Assembly: GCF_010994035.1 (NCBI RefSeq)
Contig: NZ_WIXN01000001.1
Span: 62,001-126,000 of the forward strand
From: Virgibacillus aidingensis
GTDB taxonomy: Bacteria; Bacillota; Bacilli; Bacillales; Amphibacillaceae
Length of the DNA stretch: 64,000 nucleotides
Reading direction: 5' to 3'
Shown here: one piece after another, positions 34,373 to 43,636 of the stretch
How the letters are laid out: the number at the start of each line of letters is the position of its first letter
Position numbering within the stretch: the stretch's first letter is position 1
The notes under the pieces: model-generated
Seen by the model: only the letters and a program-made list of their open reading frames with translations
What the model was told of the DNA's origin: nothing
The model's database searches: none
Position numbers and translations under genes: made by a program

Positions 34373-36100
34373 ATGAGTCATGTAAAACAGATGATAAAAA
34401 AGCAGAAAAAAAGTCTCGTCTTTCTGTTATTGTTTGCCGTTCTGACAGCGGCGGCGATTGCAGCTCAGGCGTACTTCCTGGCAGCTGTGATTGATGGTGT
34501 GTTTTTGCAGGGGAAATCGTTTGAAGCACTTATACCCCTGCTGGCAGGCCTTCTTATTGTGTTTCTGATAAGAGCACTCAGCGGTTATGGCATTGGTGTA
34601 ACAGGTGTTGCAATGGGGGTAAATGCAAAAAGAGAATTCCGTCATACCCTTTTAAAAAAGCTTTCCGAAAATCCCATTCAGGCCTCCCTGCACTCCCAAT
34701 CAGGAAAAAAGACTAGTCTTCTGCTGGATATAGTAGATGAAGTGGATAGTTATTTCAGCGGGTATATTCCCCAGATTATTCAATCATCCATCATTCCGCT
34801 CGCTTTGCTGATTGTTATTTTCACCCAGCATGTTAATACAGGTATTATCATATTAATTACCGCTCCTTTTATCCCTCTTTTCATGGTTATTATCGGAATG
34901 CAAACAAAGAAAAAATCGGAGGAGCAGCTGGATAAGCTGTCTGCTTTCTCGGGTCAATTTTTAGATGTTGTGCAAGGACTTGTGACACTGAAATTATTTG
35001 GACAGGCAAAAAAGAAAAAAGAGTCGATCAGGGATAGCAGTCTGCAATTTCGCGATGCGACGATGGAGATATTAAAGGTTGCCTTTGCTTCTTCTTTCAT
35101 GCTTGAGTTAATCTCCATGCTGGCAATTGGTATTGTTGCGCTCGAGATAGCCCTTCAGCTTATCATTTTTGATGGCATCTCTTTCTTTACCGCATTTTTT
35201 GTTTTATTATTGGCGCCGGAATTTTACAGTTCTTTTAAAGAACTTGGCACTGCTTTCCATAATGGGCGAAGCAGTATGGGAGCCGTGAGCAAGATAACAG
35301 AGGAATTGGAAAAGGAAGACCAGCCTGTTACATGGGGGCAGGAAAAGCTCGCATCTGGTCAGCCGCCGGAAATAAAACTGGTAAATCTGACCTTTCAATA
35401 TGGAGAAGCGCAGTTTGCATTATCAAAAATCAATGCGCATCTTAAACCATTTTCAAAAGTGGCGATTGCGGGGAAAAGCGGTTCCGGCAAATCGACCCTG
35501 CTTCATTTGCTTGCCGGTTTACTGCCGCCCCGGGATGGCAGTGTGGTAGTGGATGGGAAGGATTTGTCCGATTACCGGGAGCAGGAATGGTTTGATCAAT
35601 TAAGTTATATCTCGCAAAACCCTTATTTGTTTTCCGGTACGATAGCAGAAAATATCGCTATTGGCAAAACTGGGGAAGTGACACGAAAAGAAGTGGAAGA
35701 AGCGGCAGAAAAGGCAGGCCTGACGGAGATGATCGCCTCCCTTGAAAATGGCTATGAAACACTGGTGGGAGAAGCTGGGCGTGGATTGTCAGGCGGGGAG
35801 AAACAGCGGGTGGCGCTGGCCAGAGCCTTTATAAAAAAGCCATCGATTATTCTGTTTGATGAGCCAACGACAGGGCTGGATCTGAAAACGGAAAAGGTTT
35901 TACAGGCATCCATCAAGAAATTATCGGAGGGTGCCACTGTCATTACGGTGGCACATCGTCTGCATACGATTAAGGATGCAGACCAAATACTCTTTCTGGA
36001 AGATGGAAAGCAAATGGCTGCAGGGACACATGAAGAACTATTGCGATCTGTTCCCGAGTACAGGAAGATGGTTTCCGTTCAAAAAGGAGTGAGAGTTTGA
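34373..36100 (+). CDS. cydD: Cysteine/glutathione ABC exporter subunit CydD
   Basis: A 575-residue half-transporter: six helices in residues 1-300, then an ABC domain with Walker A GKSGSGKSTLL, signature LSGGEKQRVALARA and Walker B IILFDEPTTGLD. CydDC exports thiols and/or handles heme and is required to assemble cytochrome bd. Placement right after cydAB, as in Bacillus, supports the name. A GGGAG site precedes ATG 34373. Its stop overlaps the cydC start. Confidence 0.92.
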   Translation: MSHVKQMIKKQKKSLVFLLLFAVLTAAAIAAQAYFLAAVIDGVFLQGKSFEALIPLLAGLLIVFLIRALSGYGIGVTGVAMGVNAKREFRHTLLKKLSENPIQASLHSQSGKKTSLLLDIVDEVDSYFSGYIPQIIQSSIIPLALLIVIFTQHVNTGIIILITAPFIPLFMVIIGMQTKKKSEEQLDKLSAFSGQFLDVVQGLVTLKLFGQAKKKKESIRDSSLQFRDATMEILKVAFASSFMLELISMLAIGIVALEIALQLIIFDGISFFTAFFVLLLAPEFYSSFKELGTAFHNGRSSMGAVSKITEELEKEDQPVTWGQEKLASGQPPEIKLVNLTFQYGEAQFALSKINAHLKPFSKVAIAGKSGSGKSTLLHLLAGLLPPRDGSVVVDGKDLSDYREQEWFDQLSYISQNPYLFSGTIAENIAIGKTGEVTRKEVEEAAEKAGLTEMIASLENGYETLVGEAGRGLSGGEKQRVALARAFIKKPSIILFDEPTTGLDLKTEKVLQASIKKLSEGATVITVAHRLHTIKDADQILFLEDGKQMAAGTHEELLRSVPEYRKMVSVQKGVRV

Positions 36101-37815
36101 TGAAAGAAGTCGCAGCAGTGACCAGGCTGGTGCTTATGGAAAAAAAGGATATTTTATTATCCATTGTACTTGGTATCGTGGGAGGGCTTGCTGCAGTAGG
36201 TTTGTTTTCTGCCAGCGGCTATCTGATATCAAAAGCTGCATTGGAAACCCCTTTATACGCGCTGATTCTCGTGATATCTATGGTGAAGCTGCTTGGCTTC
36301 ACAAGGGCGATATCCCGTTATGCAGAGAGATATTTTTCCCATCGTGCCACCTTTACCATTCTGAGTAATATGAGAGTAACTTTTTTTGAAAAGCTCGAGC
36401 GTGTCGTGCCGGGTATTTTTCAAAAATATCAAAGTGGTGATTTGCTTTCCAGAGTGGTGGGGGATGTAGAAAGGCTGCAGGACTACTTTTTGCGTGTATT
36501 CTATCCGCCTATTGTTTTGGCAATTGTATTTTTAAGTACGATCTTGTTCACGACATTTTTCTCTTTTTATACGGCTTTGGTGTTATGGATAGGATTCATT
36601 TTAACGGGACTTGTTTTTCCTGTTCTTTTTACAATGAAACAGAGGAAGCTGGACAATCAGGTGAGAAAAGAGAGGGGAAATCTCTCTTCAGAAGTGGCGG
36701 AGTTTCTGTCCGGATTCCGTGATTTGAAAATATATCAAAAGCTTGAGGAAAAAAGAGAACTGCTCACAACAGCTTCAGCATCTTATTTGAACAGACAGAA
36801 AGCGGAGGGAAAAAGTCTGCAATGGAATGAAACGATCATGACGATGACGGGATTTTTTATTACATGGGTGGTCGTTGTCATGGGGGCCTACCTGGTTGCA
36901 GCCGGACAATTGGAAGGGGTTTTCCTTGCCATGCTGGTGATGATTTCCATTACGATATTTGAAGATACGCCCGCTATGGCAGGTGTTCCGGTATATTTAA
37001 ATGAAACGAAGCAAGCGATGACGAGGCTGCTTTCAGTAAGTGAGACAGAAGGTGAAGAAGAACCCGGTGGAAATCTTATAGAACTGGCGGATGAACAAAT
37101 TGCATCCTTGGAAATGGAAAATGTGACTTTTACTTTCCCCGGTGAATGGAGAAAAACACTGGATCAGGTTTCCATCTCCATTCCTGCAGGTTCCAGAACT
37201 GCCATCGTTGGTCCGAGCGGTTCAGGGAAATCTGCAGTCCTTCAGCTTCTATTAAATTTGTACCAGCCAGATGAAGGAAAGATAAGGTGGAACGGGATGA
37301 CGCTGGAAAAGATAGAGCAGGAAAGTATTTGGCGTTCAGCTAATGCAGTCCTTCAGGAAAATCATTTCTTCTATGGGACGGTAAGGGACAATTTACAGTT
37401 GGGCGACGCAGCTGCAACAGCGGAAGCGATGGAAAAAGTGCTTGCCCGTGTACGTCTCGGCCATTTTTCCCTGGATGATCCAGTCTATGAAAAAGCCGAG
37501 AACCTTTCCGGAGGGGAACGGCAGCGGCTGGCTATGGCACGCGCCATGTTGAAAGGAAAGCGTCTCTGGTTATTGGACGAACCGACATCTTCGGTAGATG
37601 CAGTAACGGAAAGTGAAATTTTTAAACAGCTGTTTGATGAGAATACTGAGGATACGATCATTTTAATCAGTCATAAATTAGCCGGACTGGAGAAAATGGA
37701 TCAGATTATTGTAATGGAACAGGGAAGCATAAAGGAATCAGGCACTTATGCAGAATTAATGGCGCAAAAAGGCTACTTTTATGAGATGCGCAAACTGGAA
37801 GAAAATTTATTATAA
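36100..37815 (+). CDS. cydC: Cysteine/glutathione ABC exporter subunit CydC
   Basis: A 571-residue half-transporter, partner of CydD: six helices, then an ABC domain with Walker A GPSGSGKSAVL, signature LSGGERQRLAMARA and Walker B LWLLDEPTSSVD. Walker A ends Ser-Ala instead of Ser-Thr, a mild deviation. The start is ATG 36100, overlapping the cydD stop (TGATG), with AAGGAGTGAG upstream; a TTG three bases before is also possible. Last gene of the cyd operon. Confidence 0.92.
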   Translation: MKEVAAVTRLVLMEKKDILLSIVLGIVGGLAAVGLFSASGYLISKAALETPLYALILVISMVKLLGFTRAISRYAERYFSHRATFTILSNMRVTFFEKLERVVPGIFQKYQSGDLLSRVVGDVERLQDYFLRVFYPPIVLAIVFLSTILFTTFFSFYTALVLWIGFILTGLVFPVLFTMKQRKLDNQVRKERGNLSSEVAEFLSGFRDLKIYQKLEEKRELLTTASASYLNRQKAEGKSLQWNETIMTMTGFFITWVVVVMGAYLVAAGQLEGVFLAMLVMISITIFEDTPAMAGVPVYLNETKQAMTRLLSVSETEGEEEPGGNLIELADEQIASLEMENVTFTFPGEWRKTLDQVSISIPAGSRTAIVGPSGSGKSAVLQLLLNLYQPDEGKIRWNGMTLEKIEQESIWRSANAVLQENHFFYGTVRDNLQLGDAAATAEAMEKVLARVRLGHFSLDDPVYEKAENLSGGERQRLAMARAMLKGKRLWLLDEPTSSVDAVTESEIFKQLFDENTEDTIILISHKLAGLEKMDQIIVMEQGSIKESGTYAELMAQKGYFYEMRKLEENLL

Positions 37816-37816
37816 T

Positions 37817-37843
37817 GGGACGCGGGGACAGGTACCTCGTCCC
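37817..37843 (+). repeat. GGGACA-type short dispersed repeat, copy 2
   Basis: GGGACGCGGGGACAGGTACC then TCGTCCC, just after the cydC stop. The GGTACCTCGT part is shared, inverted, with 44507-44524. Confidence 0.55.
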
Positions 37844-37966
37844 AGCAGCTTATTTAAATGGAAACTTTAGTGTAAGGCCAATTGCCAGCGCTTCATATTT
37901 TTAAGAATACTGATACTTTCCTGTAAGTGTTGGAAAATGGATTAAATGATGATATGTCAGCGTACC

Positions 37967-38524
37967 CTATAAAAATGTATGAAATTCCTTCCAGTCCATA
38001 ATCCGGTCAAATGCTGCATCCTTATTATAAGATTGATCCTTGACAAAAACACGCAAGTTCTTATCTTTCAGCGTTTCCAGTACCGCCGGTTTATCATCCA
38101 CATAGTAATCAAGGCTCAACTCCCTGATAATATATATTTTTTCCTCATCCTTCATTCCGTAATAGAATCGATCATCCTGAATGGGAAAACCGCGCTCTTT
38201 CATCCATTCTTTTGTGCGCTCTCCGTGTTTTTCCGGTCTGGCGGTAATATAGTAGATTTCATTCCCGTCTTCTTCCAGCTTTTGCAGTGTTTCTACTGCG
38301 CCGGGAAAGGGAGGGCAATCTGTATAATAAATTTCCTCCAGCGTACTGTCCCACATATCCTGTCCCTGTTCATCGGTCAAACCGAATGGTTCATGAATCT
38401 CCACCCTGCTGAGTCCCTGGAAAATCTCCATGGGAACCTGTTTGTTCAGTTTTTTTTTGTAAATGTGGAAAGCATGTTCCCTCAAGTTTATTAATGTATC
38501 GTCAATGTCAAAACCAAATTTCAT
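37967..38524 (-). CDS. HAD-family nucleotidase/phosphatase (YqfW-like)
   Basis: A 185-residue HAD phosphatase. It has the nucleophile motif FDIDDTLIN (Asp6, Asp8), motif II in YYITARPEKHGERTK, and a late YYVDDKPAVLETL acid motif, a plan typical of 5'(3')-nucleotidases such as YqfW. Its ATG overlaps the ribD stop (ATGA), so it is translated with ribD. That makes it a candidate for the riboflavin-pathway phosphatase that removes phosphate from the pyrimidine intermediate, a step normally done by scattered HAD enzymes (inference). Confidence 0.8.
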   Translation of the reverse strand: MKFGFDIDDTLINLREHAFHIYKKKLNKQVPMEIFQGLSRVEIHEPFGLTDEQGQDMWDSTLEEIYYTDCPPFPGAVETLQKLEEDGNEIYYITARPEKHGERTKEWMKERGFPIQDDRFYYGMKDEEKIYIIRELSLDYYVDDKPAVLETLKDKNLRVFVKDQSYNKDAAFDRIMDWKEFHTFL

Positions 38525-39639
38525 TTTTTATCCCTCGAATAATTATCATTCAGGTACATTGGATACCCAGTAAATTTAAAATCCTTCCCGATTTTCTCAA
38601 TATTTGTATCTGTCAGTTCTACTGCGTTTTTCATCAGCTCGATGCCGGTTCCTTCCAGAAAAGTTGGCGCATCTTTTCCGCCGATCAGTTTTGGGGCGAA
38701 ATACAGCACTACTTTATCAATGAGCTGATTTTCCAGAAAGGACGCATTTATATTGCCCCCGCCTTCAATCATTAAGGAGGAGATGCCTTCTCTGCCTAAT
38801 CGCTCTACTGCATCCGGAATATTCACACTTTCTGCAGAAGAGGTTTCAAACACCCTGACGTCCAGTTTTTCCAGCTTTTTTCGTTTTTCAGTATCGTAAT
38901 TTTGACTGGTGAAAATCCATGTTTCAGCCTGGTTATCTGTTATTAACTGAAAATCGAGCGGAATTTTTAAGGAAGAGTCAAGCACAACCCGGAGCGGATT
39001 TTTTCCGTTAGGAATGCGTGCAGTCAGGGCAGGGTTGTCTTTTAATGCAGTATTGATCCCCACAAGAATGGCCATGTTTTCATGGCGCATTTGATGGACA
39101 TCATGTCTGGAATCTTCCGAAGTAATCCATTTGCTGTTGAATGTATGGCTGGCTACCTTGCCATCAAGTGTGATACCTGATTTTAACGTAATAAATGGCT
39201 TTTGTTCCACAATGTATTTGTTGAACACTTCATTCATTTTTCGTGATTCTTCTTCCAGTACACCCGTAATGACTTCAATGCCGGCATCCTGCAAAATTTT
39301 CACGCCGTTTCCGGAAACTTTCGGGTTCGGATCCAGCGTGGCAATTACTGCTTTTTTAATTCCTGCCTGAACAATGGCCTCAGCACATGGACCTGTTCGC
39401 CCGTGATGTGAGCACGGTTCCAATGTGACATAAATGGTGCCGCCGCGAGCCAAGTCCCCTGCCATCCTCAGGGCATGAATTTCTGCATGGGGTTCCCCGG
39501 CTTTTAAATGCGTTCCTACACCAACTATGCGTTTTTCATTTACAATGACTGATCCAACGAGCGGATTCGGATCTGTCTGGCCTTTCATGGCCTGTGCATT
39601 TTTTAAAGCCAACTCCATATAAAATTCATGACTAGTCAT
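38521..39639 (-). CDS. ribD: Riboflavin biosynthesis deaminase/reductase
   Basis: A 372-residue bifunctional enzyme. Residues about 1-145 are the zinc deaminase, with HAEIHAL and PCSHHGRTGPC as zinc and catalytic residues. The rest is the NADPH reductase domain, with SGITLDGK, the substrate loop and LMIEGGGNINASF. It performs the two steps after GTP cyclohydrolase II in riboflavin formation. The start is ATG 39639 (MTSHEFYMELAL), with AAGGACA upstream, overlapping the ribA end by 8 bp. There is no ribB, ribE or ribH next to it, unlike the usual ribDEAH operon, so it is probably an extra copy or part of another pathway. Confidence 0.92.
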   Translation of the reverse strand: MTSHEFYMELALKNAQAMKGQTDPNPLVGSVIVNEKRIVGVGTHLKAGEPHAEIHALRMAGDLARGGTIYVTLEPCSHHGRTGPCAEAIVQAGIKKAVIATLDPNPKVSGNGVKILQDAGIEVITGVLEEESRKMNEVFNKYIVEQKPFITLKSGITLDGKVASHTFNSKWITSEDSRHDVHQMRHENMAILVGINTALKDNPALTARIPNGKNPLRVVLDSSLKIPLDFQLITDNQAETWIFTSQNYDTEKRKKLEKLDVRVFETSSAESVNIPDAVERLGREGISSLMIEGGGNINASFLENQLIDKVVLYFAPKLIGGKDAPTFLEGTGIELMKNAVELTDTNIEKIGKDFKFTGYPMYLNDNYSRDKK

Positions 39640-40387
39640 TCGGGCATGTCCTTTCTGATTCAATGTGACCGGATTTGGTAATCTTCGTCTCCAAATATTT
39701 TTTGTTGTACTCGGAAACATCACCCCAGAGCGGTGTCCTGCCTGCAACAGACATACCGGAATCCCTTAGAGCTTCCAGCTTATTCGGATTATTTGTAATC
39801 AATGTAACAGGCTTTTTGCGCAGTGTTTTTAAAACCGTTATAGCATCGTCGTATTTCCGTAAATCATTTTCAAAGCCGAGGCTTTCGTTTGCTTCCACTG
39901 TATCATATCCATTTTCCTGGAGCACATAGGCCATTGCTTTACTAAAGAGACCAATGCCCCGTCCCTCATGATTGGCCAGGTAAAATAAAGCACCTGTTCC
40001 GTGTTCTTTGATTTTTTTCATGGATTCCTTCAGCTGAAAGCCGCAGTCACAGCGCTTGCTGCCAAAAATATCCCCTGTGTGACAGATAGAGTGCAGTCTG
40101 ATCAATGCGTCATCTTCATTTTCAAAATCTCCGTATACGAGCACACTGGACTGCTGGTATTCGGCAAGGTTTTCCGAAGCCAGATTATCGATGATCTTCT
40201 CATAATCCTCGGTTACTTCATCATAATTCAGCCAGCAATACCATTGAAATATGACGGTTTCTCCATACAGATTAACGGGCAATTGAATGGGCCCGACCAA
40301 ATATATTGCACTTCCATTATTTTTGATTAATTGAATTTTATCTTTTAACACGGAAAACACATGTGATTCAAGGTTGAGATGTCCCAT
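39632..40387 (-). CDS. ribA: GTP cyclohydrolase II (stand-alone)
   Basis: A 251-residue enzyme that opens GTP to the first pyrimidine of riboflavin and related pathways. The zinc cysteines are in SICHTGDIFGSKRCDCG, and the catalytic loop is LANHEGRGIGL. Unlike Bacillus RibA it carries no DHBP synthase domain, and it has an N-terminal extension of about 80 residues with WYCWLNYDEV and similar motifs. The start is ATG 40387, with AAAGGAG 7 nt upstream. It is the first gene of a ribA-ribD-HAD operon. I found no FMN riboswitch in the 600 bp upstream. Confidence 0.9.
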   Translation of the reverse strand: MGHLNLESHVFSVLKDKIQLIKNNGSAIYLVGPIQLPVNLYGETVIFQWYCWLNYDEVTEDYEKIIDNLASENLAEYQQSSVLVYGDFENEDDALIRLHSICHTGDIFGSKRCDCGFQLKESMKKIKEHGTGALFYLANHEGRGIGLFSKAMAYVLQENGYDTVEANESLGFENDLRKYDDAITVLKTLRKKPVTLITNNPNKLEALRDSGMSVAGRTPLWGDVSEYNKKYLETKITKSGHIESERTCPND

Positions 40388-40746
40388 TTTGTCGACTCCT
40401 TTCACTTCCGTCTTCTTAGTATATTGGAAAACGGGATTATCATCAATTTTTCTTTCTCGGAGAAGTGCTTTTCACGTGCGTATGTGAAATTCATATAGTA
40501 AGGATGAGTGAAAGTAGTATATAATCAAGGTATACTCTGATTGATAAATTGTGAGAAAAATGGGTGGAAAGGTGAAAAATTAACGAATCCACACAACGAC
40601 TTATAATGATCTAAAGAGTATGCACGAGATTAATTCAGCCACGGTATCGGGCCGGAAAAAGTCAAGCTTATCATTTTCTCAAAAGGATTTCAGTAGAAGC
40701 CGGGGAATAATGTAATTGCTGTTAAAATTAATTTTAACCTCACTTA
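40388..40746 (+). other. Spacer between the divergent ribA and ABC-F leader
   Basis: About 360 bp without a gene. No RFN/FMN aptamer is visible on the minus strand. The promoter of the rib operon must lie here. Confidence 0.4.
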
Positions 40747-40775
40747 TTGACTTTCCGCAATATTTCCCATAAACT
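40747..40775 (+). promoter_or_regulatory. Promoter of the ABC-F leader/attenuator
   Basis: TTGACT, a 17-nt spacer and TAAACT, placing the RNA start just before the leader-peptide ribosome site. Confidence 0.65.
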
Positions 40776-40805
40776 ATGATCATAATGAAAAAGGAGGTGG
40801 ATCAG

Positions 40806-40922
40806 GTGAATATTACTGGCAGCGGCATTTCAAAATTCACGGAATATCTTTGGATTTGTTATGCGCTTTTTTCCAATGTTTCTTTCCAGGGTATACGTAT
40901 GTCCTTTTTTAAGACAACTTAA
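40806..40922 (+). CDS. Leader peptide of the ABC-F gene
   Basis: A 38-codon frame starting at GTG, with an unusually strong ribosome site (AAGGAGGTGGATCA) 4-8 nt upstream. It encodes MNITGSGISKFTEYLWICYA, a run of aromatic residues and a basic end (FFKTT), then TAA. It begins soon after the promoter and is followed by an intrinsic terminator (40974-41010) before the ABC-F start. This is the layout of antibiotic-sensing leader peptides: ribosome stalling in the leader would change RNA folding and let transcription through. Confidence 0.75.
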   Translation: MNITGSGISKFTEYLWICYALFSNVSFQGIRMSFFKTT

Positions 40923-40973
40923 TTGGAAAAAACCAGTAAGAGACATCTGACCACAAACGGCATATCTTTAATT

Positions 40974-41010
40974 AAAGGCGGTGGAGAATGGTTCTCTGCG
41001 GTCTTTTTTT
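40974..41010 (+). terminator. Attenuator terminator before the ABC-F gene
   Basis: A 15-pair stem, AAAGGCGGTGGAGAA with TTCTCTGCGGTCTTT (one G-G mismatch, three G-U pairs) and a TGG loop, followed by T residues. It lies 40 nt before the coding start and so would block expression by default. Confidence 0.7.
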
Positions 41011-41049
41011 GTTTGTAAAATGTCTCTTCTGACGGAAAGGAAGAGAATA

Positions 41050-42672
41050 ATGATCGTATGCAGTATACAAAATGTGACACAGACTATGGGAGCAAATACG
41101 ATATTCAGCGGGATAACAACGGAAATAAAACAGGGTGACAGAACAGGGCTGATTGGCAGGAACGGGGAAGGGAAAACCACCTTACTTGACCTGATCGCAG
41201 GAAAAACAGCGCCCTCCAGTGGGATGATTACATGGAAAAAAGAATTAAGAGTTGAACTTCTGGCGCAGCAGCCCAGTGTGGAAGCTGGAAGAAGAGTGGA
41301 ATCCATTCTTTATGAAGTATTTGCTTCTATTGAAAAATTAAGAATGAAAATGTCTGAACTTGAAAAGAAAATGACCGAGGAAACAGATTCTGATAAATTG
41401 ACACGTATTATAGAAAAATATGGTATCCTGCAGGAAAAATTCCAGCGGGAGGGCGGCTATGAAATAGACGCACAGGTAAAGCGGATTATAAGTGGTTTAC
41501 ACATTGAAAATCTGGCAAAAAAAGAATGGCAGCAGTTGAGCGGCGGAGAACGGACAAAGATTGGGCTGGCAAAGCTGCTGCTCGCAAAACCGGATTTACT
41601 GCTTTTGGATGAGCCGACAAACCACTTGGATTTGCCTGCAATTGAGTGGCTGACCAATTTTATTCGGCAATATGATGGAACCGTAATTATAGTCTCGCAT
41701 GACCGTTACTTTTTGGATGAAACAGCAACCTCTATTTTGGAAATGGATCAGGGGGAGCTAATTAAATATCACACCAATTATACGGGTTATGTAAAAGAAC
41801 GTGAGGAAAGACTGCTCCGTGAATTTCAGCAATATGAGGATCAGCAGAAAAAAATTAAAAAAATGAAGGAAACGATTAAACGTCTGAAAGAATGGGCAAA
41901 CCAGGCAAACCCGCCAAATGACGGGCTGCACCGCCGTGCCAAAAGTATGGAAAAAGCACTTGCGCGGATCGAAGTGAAAAAACGGCCAATCATGGATCAA
42001 AAAAGAATTGGTTTGGACTTCCACGTAAATAAACGCAGCGGGAATGATGTAGTTATCATGGAAGCGGTGAACAAATCATTCGGTGACAGGCTATTATTTA
42101 CCGGACTCGACATGCATGTTCAATTCCAGCAACGGATAGCTATTGTGGGGGAGAATGGTACCGGGAAGTCAACATTGTTGAATATGCTGCTGGGAACCGA
42201 GGAGGCGGATAGCGGTGAAATCCAACTTGGCAGTAACCTGTCGGTTGGGTTTCTTACACAGCATATGGCAGAGATCAATGATGAATACTCCATACTCGAA
42301 GCACTGCGTGAGGAAGTGCCTGTGACAGTGGGAGAGGCACGGCATATTTTAGCCAAATTTCTTTTTTACGGTAAAACGGTCTTTCAAAAAGTGAGCAGTA
42401 TGAGCGGCGGGGAGAAGATGCGGTTGCGTCTGGCCCAGCTTGTTCATCAGAATCATAATCTGCTAATACTGGATGAGCCGACAAACCATCTGGATATTGA
42501 ATCGAAGGAAGTACTGGAGGATGCTCTGAAGCAATATAACGGAACAGTAATAGCCGTCTCACATGACCGCTACTTCCTGGATAAAATTTTTCCGATAACG
42601 TATTGGCTGGCTGATGGGAATTTGACAAGGTATGAAGGAAATTATACGTATGCAAGGGAGAAAAGACCTTGA
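41050..42672 (+). CDS. ABC-F family protein, probable ribosome-protection factor
   Basis: A 540-residue protein of two ABC domains and no membrane part. Domain 1: Walker A GRNGEGKTTLL, signature LSGGERTKIGLA, LLLDEPTNHLDL. Domain 2: GENGTGKSTLL, MSGGEKMRLRLA, LILDEPTNHLDI. Between them is a roughly 80-residue basic linker (EERLLREFQQYEDQQKKI..RRAKSMEKALARIE) that in ABC-F proteins reaches the ribosome's peptidyl-transferase centre. Such proteins rescue ribosomes or displace antibiotics. The start is ATG 41050 with AAGGAAGAG; the open frame upstream (from 40981) is inside the attenuator. The leader peptide/terminator layout argues for inducible antibiotic resistance (VmlR/Vga-like) rather than housekeeping. 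Confidence 0.88.
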   Translation: MIVCSIQNVTQTMGANTIFSGITTEIKQGDRTGLIGRNGEGKTTLLDLIAGKTAPSSGMITWKKELRVELLAQQPSVEAGRRVESILYEVFASIEKLRMKMSELEKKMTEETDSDKLTRIIEKYGILQEKFQREGGYEIDAQVKRIISGLHIENLAKKEWQQLSGGERTKIGLAKLLLAKPDLLLLDEPTNHLDLPAIEWLTNFIRQYDGTVIIVSHDRYFLDETATSILEMDQGELIKYHTNYTGYVKEREERLLREFQQYEDQQKKIKKMKETIKRLKEWANQANPPNDGLHRRAKSMEKALARIEVKKRPIMDQKRIGLDFHVNKRSGNDVVIMEAVNKSFGDRLLFTGLDMHVQFQQRIAIVGENGTGKSTLLNMLLGTEEADSGEIQLGSNLSVGFLTQHMAEINDEYSILEALREEVPVTVGEARHILAKFLFYGKTVFQKVSSMSGGEKMRLRLAQLVHQNHNLLILDEPTNHLDIESKEVLEDALKQYNGTVIAVSHDRYFLDKIFPITYWLADGNLTRYEGNYTYAREKRP

Positions 42673-42735
42673 ACAGCGAGGGCAGGGGAGACTCCCTTGC
42701 CACGTGAATTAAAAAATAGAGAGCGAGGATTTACT

Positions 42736-43614
42736 ATGGTCGAAATAATAGACGGAAGAAATATACCAATAAAAGATATCGCCATCTTTGTTTCCAAATT
42801 AAATCGGCAAAAATCACATCACATCGGGTTTTGCGGGGTGGACAGAGAGGAAGTTGAAAAGGCGTTGTTAGAAGACGTCAGTGAAATGGCAGCTGCAATA
42901 GAAAATGGGAAACTTATTGGCTGGATTGGTGCCGATACAGAGGATGACACAGCAGAAGTGTGGGGACCATTTGTTGCTGCCGGGTACGACATTAAAATTG
43001 CATTTGACCTGTGGGAAAATCTAATGAATCAATTCCCGGCATCTGTAAATAATTTCATATTATTTTCCAATAGAGAAAATAAACTTGTAAGAAATTTTGC
43101 GGGAAAACTGCAATTTGAGCAAAAAACGGATCAGGCTGTGCTGAGATTTACCCGTAGCCAATTGAAAACACTGCCAAATCCCCAAGGGGAAGAATTACAG
43201 CAGCCAGACCATTCCGCATTTATTCGCTTACATGATAAAGCCTTTTCCGGAACGTATTATTCCGGCCGGGAAATTATCGGGCGGCTCAATCAGACGAAAA
43301 AGGTTTTTGTGCTAAAAGATCAGGAACAGCTGGCAGGCTATGTATACGTGGAAGCAGAACCGGATTTTGGCAGTGGCTCCATCGAATTTATTGCAGTGGA
43401 TCCCCTATTTCAAGGGAAGGGGTACGGAAAAAAACTCCTGTTCATGGCAGTCCATTGGCTTTTTTCCTTTGATTCCATAAAAGAATTTAAATTAACTGTG
43501 GCATTGGATAATAATAATGCATTAGGGTTGTATAAGGCAGTCGGGTTTCAAGTGGAACATAAATTGCATTATTTTGTGAAGCAGGGCCGGTCCAGGATCC
43601 AAAGTGGTTTTTAA
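42736..43614 (+). CDS. GNAT-family N-acetyltransferase, two-domain
   Basis: A 292-residue protein. The C-terminal half is a clear GNAT acetyltransferase with acetyl-CoA motif A (FIAVDPLFQGKGYGKKLL) and NNALGLYKAVGFQVEHK. The N-terminal half (about residues 1-140) looks like a second, decayed GNAT-like domain with GWIGADTEDDTAEVWGPFV and FSNRENKLVRNFAGKLQFEQ. The start is ATG 42736, with GAGCGAGGA 8-12 nt upstream; longer frames from 42697 are less likely. The substrate is unknown. It is followed 22 bp later by a methyltransferase. Confidence 0.82.
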   Translation: MVEIIDGRNIPIKDIAIFVSKLNRQKSHHIGFCGVDREEVEKALLEDVSEMAAAIENGKLIGWIGADTEDDTAEVWGPFVAAGYDIKIAFDLWENLMNQFPASVNNFILFSNRENKLVRNFAGKLQFEQKTDQAVLRFTRSQLKTLPNPQGEELQQPDHSAFIRLHDKAFSGTYYSGREIIGRLNQTKKVFVLKDQEQLAGYVYVEAEPDFGSGSIEFIAVDPLFQGKGYGKKLLFMAVHWLFSFDSIKEFKLTVALDNNNALGLYKAVGFQVEHKLHYFVKQGRSRIQSGF

Positions 43615-43636
43615 AATCAAAAAAAGGGGGGGTTAC

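Noticed and set aside
40388-40746. FMN (RFN) riboswitch ahead of ribA
   Set aside because: I looked for the conserved GGGGCAGGGTGAAA and GACCGGCGGTAAAGCC parts on the minus strand and found none.
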